Assembly: GCA_026119855.1 (NCBI GenBank)
Contig: JAOWBW010000305.1
Coordinates: forward strand, 682,001-746,000
Source: Campanula takesimana
Lineage: Eukaryota; Streptophyta; Magnoliopsida; Asterales; Campanulaceae
Reading direction: 5' to 3'
Length of the DNA: 64,000 bases
A program made the translations under genes and the position numbers. This document shows, in pieces, positions 55,817-64,000 of this stretch. A model generated the notes under the pieces. The model was not told the DNA's origin, made no database searches, and was given only the letters and a program-made list of their open reading frames with translations. Numbering within the stretch: the stretch's first letter is position 1; every line of letters begins with the position of its first letter.

Positions 55817-57608
55817 TGTCGCGCCCCAGACCCGTGGTCCTACTTGGCCCCATGCTCGGGACACGATGGAAAACGTCATAAAATACTTTTGAAATTTTTT
55901 CGAAATATACTTTCATAAAGTTTAACAAAATCTACACTTGAAGTTCAAAGACTTCCATTTAACTTTTAAACAAACTTTACAAACAACTTTCACAAACGAA
56001 AGTACTTAGCCCGAAGTCTTACAAACTTTTATACAAATGTACATACACCAACATTATCCAAAATATAGGTGTTACAAGATGAAGTCACGGTTACACTACC
56101 CCAAAAGGTTATACATCTATGTAATGTATCCTTGACAAAACAAATCCCAACTCTTACCACTTCAACGTCCTCCCGTTCCAAGTGTCCTATCCCCTGGACT
56201 CGCCTTTATCTAAGGAAAACAAATAAACAAGGAACGGGGTGAGAATAAATCTCAGTAAGCTACTAAGAATGCAACTACGTTTCATGCTAAAATGATAGTC
56301 ACAAAGGAACAATATCAATAAGCAATCACATAGCATATAATATGAGAGGTAAAGCCAACTCATCATACCACACTAAATGCGGAAATAAACACTCATAAGT
56401 GGATACCAAGCCAAGGTTTACCTAAATAACATAACCGTCTGAGAATACCATCTGAGAAAACCAGTTGAGTAGCATAAATAGCTGAAGCCGGGATCCCGAA
56501 AACCAAACCATAACCATAAGAACCAAAGTAACAACAGGGGGAATATGACACAAAGTCATAACCCAAGGCTCACACAAGGGAGCTAGTTCATCCCATCCAA
56601 GGCCAATCTGGACTGGGGGAAAAAGGTACCAGTGGAAGACCTTATTGTGAACTTGGCTCATGTGCCACGATAATCCATTCCACTGCCTGACTCAATAACA
56701 CAAATCCAGCTGGACTTTCAACCAAAGCACTGTAATGAATACTTTTTTAAACAACAACCGGGGGCAATGATTCCAAAGTAGGCAACCAAGCCAAACACAT
56801 CACAAGATGCACACGAAAGAAGCACTCATAAAGAGTTCACAACCATCATGAAATAAAGTCACAACACATTCTTGCACACACTTGAACATGATCCTCAACA
56901 ACCATGACAAGATCCCAAAACACTCATCCAATTGCCCTAGACCATCACTTAAAGTTTTGGACAATTACTAACCTCTTACACTTAACTTGGAACAAACTAT
57001 AAAACTCAGGGTAAAGTGTGCGGCCGCCCAAACTGGGTGCGCGGTCACCCCACTTGCTCTGTTTTCATGAACAAAACCAGTCTGATAGGATGTGCGGCCG
57101 CACGCCCTTAGTGGGCGGCCGCCCACCACACCTCGCAGGCGAAAACCAAAATAAATTATACTCCCTTCGTTTCACCGTCCCAAAAGTACTACCCAACTTC
57201 TATCTTACCAAATATAACTCAATACAACTGAGTTACACAACACTAAACTAGCTTCTTTACAACATCAACATCAACTTTCACCAACTTTAATATCTTTTCA
57301 AGTTTCTTAACAAATAATACAACAAAGAGTTCATACATCACATATATCACATATATGACCATTTTAACATTTAAAGGGAGATTAGTAACTTACCTATTTC
57401 CGGAAAAGTATCGAGAAAATAATATTTGATCGGGTAGGAATACTCTACTCAACACCCTGAACATTTTGGTGTAATTAGATTTTAAAACGGAGGATTAATG
57501 AATAAGAAATAACATAGAAATGTAATGAAACCCTTACCTTTTCTTGTTAACTTCTTGAATCAGAGAAAATGATTTGGGAATTTAAAATTTAGAATGTGTG
57601 TATGTATG
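55817..57608 (-). mobile_element. Tekay-like gypsy LTR, truncated by insertion
   Basis: Starts TGTCGCGCCCCAGACCCG (end of the LTR on its own minus strand). It aligns in blocks with 61597-63913: GGGGTGAGAAATAAATCTCA-type, GACACAAAGTCA, GGGAGCTAG(T/C)TCATCCCA, ACCAGTGGA and ACTTGGCTC(A/G)TGTGCCA. The Tat/Ogre LTR interrupts it at 57609. A GC-rich segment with GTGCGGCCGC-type repeats lies at 57015-57125. Confidence 0.7.
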
Positions 57609-58631
57609 TGTAGACACCCCGCCTTGGACCGCTCACCCCGATTGCACACTTGATTTTGTGTTTCTCCCTCTTTTAAGTGTTTTCTGTTAGTTTCTGTTAC
57701 TTTGGTTAAGTTCCAGACGGGCTCCGTTAAGTCCAGGGACTAAACTAAATAACAGTTCTAACTTTCTAGTCCATTCTGTCAGATCTTGCCTTTCAGAGTC
57801 GCGCGCCTCCGCCCCTTGAGGCCAGACGCGCGCGCCTTCCGCCGCCTAGGTGGGATGCCCGCGCTTCTGGGGTGCGTCAGTTACAGATTCTGCCCAAGAA
57901 TCTCTCCCTTGCTCATTATACATGATTTTGCCCGGGAAGGATTTCTTGGAGACTCCGTTTGGCTCCAAAAACTCCCCTCTTTCAACTATAAAAACCCCTC
58001 CAATCCATCATTGGAAGGGACCTCTTTTTGACCTCTTTTGGCACCTTAAGAATTTTCCACCTTGAACCTTACTGTAGGCAATTTACTAAAGATATTATCT
58101 CCAAGTATTCAACCTCTTCTTCAAGACTTTTCAAGAGGTTCTCTTTGAAGGATATTATAGGTAAAATGTCTTAACTTTATTCTTCTTTTTCTTCTTCTAA
58201 TTCTTCTTCTTCTTCTTCAATCAAATTTGTAATCACCCCAAAACCATTTGGGACATGACACCAATGGCCCTTTCATTACATTGAATTAGCCTAGGAGTTA
58301 TCTCCCTACATTTTAAAAAATAAAACCCCCTTTTTTTTTTTTTTATCATTATTCAAATAGGAAGAACACATTTATCTTTAAATTGAATTATGAACAAACA
58401 AGACCGACTTTGCTCGGGCGAAATGGGTGTTTAAGTACTTCCCATTTTGTAACCTAACCCCCGAACCCCTCATCCCAAAGAATCTCTGTTTTCGTAAATC
58501 AAACTTAGGCTCATATACATTAGGTTTTCTTACGTTCCTCAAAAACGTGGGTGGCGACTCTTAAAATCAAGTGGACATCCTAGGGTAATTCGCGCGCTCT
58601 AGCCAAGCCGCGGTTCCCCGGGGTATCTACA
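57609..58631 (+). repeat. 5' LTR of the Tat/Ogre-type element (1023 bp)
   Basis: Begins TGTAGACACCCCGCC and ends GGGTATCTACA, both standard Tat/Ogre termini. TATA box ACTATAAAAACCC lies near 57986-57998. GC-rich CGCGCGCC stretches occur at 57800-57845 and 58590. Confidence 0.82.
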
Positions 58632-58632
58632 G

Positions 58633-58650
58633 TGGCGACCCCGCTGGGGA
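58633..58650 (+). other. Primer-binding site (tRNA-Arg type)
   Basis: TGGCGACCCCGCTGGGGA one base after the LTR is the primer site used by Ogre/Tat elements. Confidence 0.85.
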
Positions 58651-59746
58651 CTGCTTGAGGGTTAAACTTGTGTTTCTGTTCATAATTCACTTTACTGGGC
58701 ATTCTGGAAATTGATATGGGAAGCGCGCGCCTCGGACCTTCATTGTCCAAAGCGCGCGCGTCCCACATCAAATTCTAGAATCGCCCACCTTCCATGTGTT
58801 CTTCCTATTTCTTCCTATTATTTCATGCTAACAAACATTGCAGGGGTTTCATCACACAATCAGGACCAGGGCAATCCCTTGAGTCCATAAGTTTCTGACA
58901 ATCTGACAGGTCAGCCCAGAAGCGGGCGTCTCCCATATACAATGCGCCAGTGCGCGCTTTCCACAACTCCAGCCTGAGGCGCGCGCTTCTTGGCCAATTT
59001 CCAGGACAAGAACAGGTTTCAGGGACTGAACAGAACAGTGGGGTTTGGGCACAGTTGCCTGCATCAGAACAGAATTGGACCCTTGAACTGTTTTAATTTT
59101 ATGTTTATTTACCGGTCACACGGTTGATTCGGGAGTTGTAATTTACGTGCTTATGTGTTTTTTATCTTTTCTTTTCAAAAAAAAAAAAAAAAAAAATTTT
59201 TTTTTGTCACGTGATAGACCTCACACTACATGCACATTACTCCTATGAATTGCTCACTATCGAGTCGCACAAGTCCAACCCCAAACCCGTCGAGGCCCGT
59301 CCTAGAAAGTTTCAAGCTCCACTCGACCTTGACTCTTTCGAAGCGGTAAACCTCAGCCCGTGGCGTAGTTCATGACTACATGCCGGGGGTGAACTTTAAG
59401 CCTCTCTTTAGCCGAACACAAACCACACAATTCTAGTTAAGGTCTAACACTCCATGACCAAGTCGGTTTTCATGTACCGAGATTTCCCTAAACTAATGTT
59501 TTCAAATCATACATGCCAACTTGTTATTTTGGACGAAAATAAAAAGTCCGTCTCCGCATGTATGCTTTACTACATTAATTTAGTTTAATCCCGATACATG
59601 TAGGATTAACAAACGTGATGGAATCCGTGAGTATATGGGACCGCAAGATGGTCTATATACTAGTGTGACGATTCCATTATCTTCTTAGAAACCCTAAAAG
59701 GGACCCGTTCCCTCCGACTTATAAAAAAAAAGAGAGTATTTTTCTT

Positions 59747-61596
59747 ATGTGGTTCAAGTCGTGTGCCCAACTGTGTACACTCAACCTCTTCATGGACCGA
59801 AAGCGTGAACCGAGACTGACAAGGGCTACTTCTCCAATTATAGGTCTGATTGGTACTCTCCGCGTCTACAGGGATTCATCCAACAGGCTTGTCCGTGAAC
59901 CGATCACTCCAACAGCTTCTGCATCATCAATGGCCGGCGACTCCAGCACCAACAATGCCATGACTCTCGAGCAACTCTCCGCCATGGTCCAAACCCTTCA
60001 ACAACAAGTCACCACTCTCAACAACAAGGCTCAAACCAAATAAGCCTTGTGGCAAGCTCATGTCGACAGTCAAAGGGAGGCCCATGAGGCCGAGGTTGAC
60101 CAATTGAAAGCCAAGCTTCTCATGCTCTCCAAGAACAAGGGGGTTAATGACAATGAGGAATCCGTGTGGACCCAAGGCTTGTTTGAAAGCCCATATGTTA
60201 GTGCCCATACCAAAAAAGTGGGGGAACCAAGCACCAACAACAACGACCACAAAATGGTCGACTCCATAATGGCCTACATTGATCAGAAATTTGACGGCCT
60301 CAATATGGGAAAATGCTCCAACACAAGCCTTTATCAGTCATCCATTCTTATGAGCACGATGGCCTCTCTCCCCGACAAGTTCAAGATGCCCGACATTAGC
60401 AAGTTTAAGGGAAACTCATGCCCGATGGCTCACATCGAGACTTACATTTGGGCTATGGTTCCGAAGAAGGTCTCCCCAAAAGTGATGGCTCAATGCTTTC
60501 CTCTCACCCTCGAGGGGGAGGCAAAAGATTGGTATGCAACTCTCCCGCTCACTGTCCATCTTGATTGGGATGCCGCTATGCTTGCCTTCAAAAATCAATA
60601 TCAAGGCAACACCACTCACCGGCCCACAAGGAAAGAGCTCGAGAACACCACTCAAAGAGACAACGAGTCCTTCATTGACTTCACAAGGAGATGGAATGAC
60701 AAGCTCTCTAAAATTGTTGAGAGGCCAAACACAAAAGAGCAAATGGACATTTTCCTCAAGTGTCTCAAAGATTGATCTCCGCACCCACCTAAGTAGGGCT
60801 TGCTACTCCGACTTCTCCCAAATGTATGAGGCGGGGGTACGCATGGATGACTTGCTCAAGGAGATTAAGAAAGCCACTCCTACTTACCAATACAAGGCCG
60901 CCTCTAATTCAAACAGAGAGGCTTCTGTCAATGCCGTTACTACCGACAAGGGGAATTACAAGAAGGTCCTTCCACCACAAGGCAAGCGGTTCCAAAACGA
61001 CCGCATCTATACTCCTCTCAATGGCATGACCATCACTGAGGCCTATGAATCTCTAAAGGCTAAGGGACAAATCACTCCTCTTCAAGGGTACAAGAAACCA
61101 CAACCGCTCCGTAACCATGCCCACCACAAGTGGTGTGACTACCATCAATGCACCGGTCACCTCACCAAGGATTGCTTCTCCATCCGCAACACCATCCAAG
61201 ACCTTATAGACAAGAAGGAATTCATAATCCCTAATGAGGGTGGTATCAATGTAATAGAGGTAGGAGAGTTTAAAGGAACCACTCATTCGATCCCAATTGT
61301 GAATGAGGGCTCCGATGGCATGAATAAACTTGATAATTCTTGTTATGTTGTGACTTATGATGAGATTATGAAGGAAGTCTTAGAGAATAGGAAGAAGAAG
61401 CTACAAATACAACAACCAACACCTCTTCTCCAAGATCGCAAGAACGCGACATACCCGAAGATCCTTTGTTAACACAACTCATGAAGACACAAGCCAACAT
61501 ATCCATCTGGGACCTTATTGCATCATTAAAGAAACACCAAGACCTCGTCATCAAGAACTTGGATGACACATCAGTCTCTCTCGACATAACTCCCGA
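59747..61596 (+). pseudogene. Tat/Ogre-type gag, 3' truncated
   Basis: The gag frame includes MAGDSSTNNAMTLEQLSAM (ATG 59930). Next is a heptad-like stretch, then the retrotransposon gag domain (FKMPDISKFKGNSCPMAHIE ... LTLEGEAKDWYATLP ... FIDFTRRWNDKLSKI, 60380-60730). A zinc-finger-like CDYHQCTGHLTKDC follows (about 61135-61176). ANISIWDLIASLKKHQDLVI (from about 61491) marks the approach to protease. Lesions: TAA 60041, frame breaks near 60770 and 61450. The Tekay-like LTR truncates it at 61596, before the protease active site. The frame before 59930 may be leader. Confidence 0.8.
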
Positions 61597-63913
61597 TGTC
61601 ACAACCCCGACACGTGGACCTACTTGGCCCCACGACTGGGTCGTGAGTGGACGACGAATCTAAAAATCAATTACTTAGCACAACCTTTAAACAATACTTA
61701 ATATAGCTAAAGGTATAATAAAATACAATTTATAAACCAACTACTAAGTTTTGAAACTTTAAACAACTTAGAACATAAGTTTTAGTTACACGCCCTGAAC
61801 TATACACAATACTAGAAACATGAAAGCCAAGCCTCAAAACTATCCCATTGGTATTACATTTACATAATGTAAACCGGACTACCTGCCCCAAAATAACTTC
61901 CCAATTGTCGTCCTTTCCGGTGCTCAATGTATCATATTCCCTGGCTCAGCCATCTAAGGAAAACAAAGGAAAATGAACGGGGTGAGAAATAAATCTCAGT
62001 AAGCTACCATATGCAACTAGATGACATGTTATAAAACATAACAACATAATAGATATTTAACAATTAGCACATAATGACACAGCGGTAATTAAACACGTTA
62101 CAAAGGATACTGAACCAAGGTTCTCGTAAGGATATAATCTCTGAAGCTTCAACAAACCACATCAACATTCGTAGCAGGGGGTTCCAGAATCATCAACAAC
62201 CAAACAATAACAAGGAGTAAGTGACACAAAGTCACACCCCAAAATAAGTAGCTATAATGCTCACCAAAGGGAGCTAGCTCATCCCAACCAATGGCCAACT
62301 GGAAGGGAAAAACCAGGGTTACCAGTGGAGACGTTATAATGTACTTGGCTCGTGTGCCATTATAATCACCCTCCACTGCCCGACTCAACCAAGTAAGACC
62401 AGCTGGACCCTTTCTAAACTAATGCACACATTGTAAGCTCCAAAATAGGGAACCTTACCAAACACACCATAAAGATAATAAACTTTGCTCATAATTAGCT
62501 CAACAACATTGTACAATAAACATCCATAACCAAAGGATTCTAAAGTAGGAAATTCCACAATTTCATCACAAGAACGAAACACATCAATGACCAAGAGAGA
62601 TACGCGTCTATAATTTAATACGGTCTCTCTATATTGTTATCGATCCTTAATATTATGGTGAGTTCAGTTCCAAATCGATTATCTATAAGGACCAAGGACA
62701 TACTATGGAGCAACAGAGAAATTCCAGTTATAACGATGAAGGGAGAACTAATGGGAATTAGGAATGCTATATGGCCAAGAACTAAACAAGGATGAAGAGG
62801 AAAAGAAGAATTTCCAGAAGAAGTGAGGGTGCGCACGCCTCCTCCAGAAGGGTGCGTATGCCCCCTTGATCAGAAGGTTTTGGGCCAGAAGCAGGGGTAT
62901 GGGTGCGCGCACTCCCCCTAAAAGGGTGCGAGCGCCTCCAAGCATCATTTGATTTGGCCAATTTAGAATAAGGAGGGTGCGCGCGCCTCCTTAAAAAGGG
63001 TGAGTGCGCCTCCTTCCATCAGTTGGTTTGGTCCATTTGGGGCAATGAAGGTGCGCACGCCCTCTAAAAGGGGTGCGCGCGCTTCCTAGTCGGATTGGCC
63101 CCTTTTCTGCAGAATTTCTGGGTTTGGACAAGAACCTACACCCCAAGCCTAAGGTATAACCATTCCTAGCATGACAAGAAACTAGCAATGCAAGGATGAA
63201 TTCCATCATACTTTCCTTACCAAACACTTCCCTACTATCTAGTAGTTACACACCATCACAAACAATCATGAAGCACCAAAATTTTCATCAAGAATTGCAT
63301 GAACAACCTAAAGGGAAAAAGGGGTAGTAACTTACTTGATGGGATGATTGATTGCACCAAATAGCCTTTTTCTTTCTTAGCTCTAGATGATCAACTCAAC
63401 ACCCTATTCATCTTGGTAGAGTTAATTTCTAGGAGAGGAAATAATTGGAAAAGAGACATGCAAGAAATTGAGGAACCCTTACCTTGGATTCTTTAGAATA
63501 GAATGTGATGGATTTGAACTCTAATCCACCACCATTGATGTAAGAAGACTTGAATTGGAGATGAATTGCAAGGGAATTTGCAGAAGTTGAAGAATGGCTT
63601 TTCTTTCCCTCTCTAGCTCTCACCAACTCAATTTTGAAGGAAATTTGAGGAAGATGATTGAGCTGGGTGAATTTCCCCCAACTTGAACCTCACAAACTAC
63701 TCTAAGGCCCCCAGACTTATCTTATGGACTTCTAGCCCCCTAGACTCAGATTTACTCTAAAGCCCCTAAAGTTCATCCTCGCACAAATACCCCCTTACCT
63801 TAATTTAATGAACTAACACATAACCCACAAATAAATGATGCAATGCAACGAAAGAAGTCACAAATAATTTCTAAAATTATGACTAAAATAGGGTCCGGGT
63901 TTGGGTCGTTACA
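61597..63913 (-). repeat. 3' LTR of a Tekay-like chromovirus (2317 bp)
   Basis: On the minus strand it runs TGTAACGACCC...GTTGTGACA, standard Tekay/Del LTR ends. GTGCGCGCGCCTCC-like units recur at 62820-63090 (GGGTGCG about every 30 bp). It inserts in the Tat/Ogre gag; left target site CCCGA (61592-61596), right copy outside the window. Confidence 0.78.
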
Positions 63914-64000
63914 GTCACTCCCCCTAAAGAAAATTTTGTCCCGAAATTTAGGCACACTTACCTAGACCTTCGAATAGCCAAGGATATTTTCGCTCCATCT
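63914..64000 (-). mobile_element. Tekay-like chromovirus, 3' end of the internal region
   Basis: Minus-strand CGGGACAAAATTTTCTTTAG then GGGGGAGTGAC directly precedes the LTR. This is the conserved end of Tekay/Del pol with its purine tract. The element continues past the window edge. Confidence 0.72.

Larger units (their letters stand above)
57609..61596 (+). mobile_element. Tat/Ogre-type Ty3/gypsy element, 5' part
   Basis: LTR (57609-58631), Arg-type PBS and gag of a Tat-lineage gypsy element. The Tekay-like LTR inserts at 61597, and the rest of the element would lie beyond the window. It is inserted in the older Tekay-like LTR. Leader 58651-59930 is non-coding and includes an A/T homopolymer run near 59176-59206. 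Confidence 0.8.

Overview
The window is plant nuclear DNA, almost certainly from a dicot. Evidence: a plant-type CNOT10 exon, a hybrid proline-rich protein gene, GT-AG introns, and Sirevirus, Ale, Tat/Ogre and Tekay-type LTR retrotransposons, an RTE LINE, and Stowaway, Mutator-like, hAT and Helitron ends. The species cannot be named from sequence alone. Only two ordinary host genes are supported: the last large exon of CNOT10 (1330-3192, +) and an intronless HyPRP gene (49071-49874, -). There are no rRNA genes, no clear tRNA genes and no CRISPR array.

Layout. 1-3950: CNOT10 3' end with a Stowaway-like MITE in the preceding intron. 3950-6550: an hAT-end fragment, a Mutator-like MITE with 9-bp target duplication, a TA tract, and a 51-bp AT-rich minisatellite interrupted by a poly(A) retro-insertion. 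6559-38341: Sirevirus A (minus strand, Ty1/copia), bounded by 5-bp duplications TCTAA. Inside it sit a solo LTR (8220-9601), Sirevirus B (10114-24399, plus strand) and an RTE LINE (28393-31320). 38.6-45 kb: a Helitron end, a MITE, and a second Mutator-like element (39200-44960) that contains an Ale-like copia element (39634-44620). 45-50.4 kb: mostly MITEs around the HyPRP gene. 50376-52329: a third Mutator-like element carrying two divergent gene starts. 52630-53494: an hAT-like element. 54.0-64.0 kb: nested LTR elements (gypsy remnant, copia-like LTR, Tekay-like LTR, Tat/Ogre element, second Tekay-like LTR running off the window).

Most interesting signal. Siresviruses A and B share an architecture, and each is saturated with its own short motif: ATGCGCC in A and TTGCCGAT in B. 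In both, the motif clusters at the same place in U3, in the spacer after pol, and in fast-evolving protein linkers, in more than one reading frame. Both also have a third ORF after pol, preceded by a TATA-like sequence and an intron at the start codon. That ORF encodes a large protein with basic nuclear-localisation-like clusters, proline-rich or acidic stretches and a C-terminal coiled coil. This resembles, by analogy only, a DNA-binding element protein co-evolving with dispersed target motifs. It is a hypothesis.

All transposon coding regions in the window carry stops or frame breaks, so they are annotated as pseudogenes. The broken frames still show family and domain order clearly.
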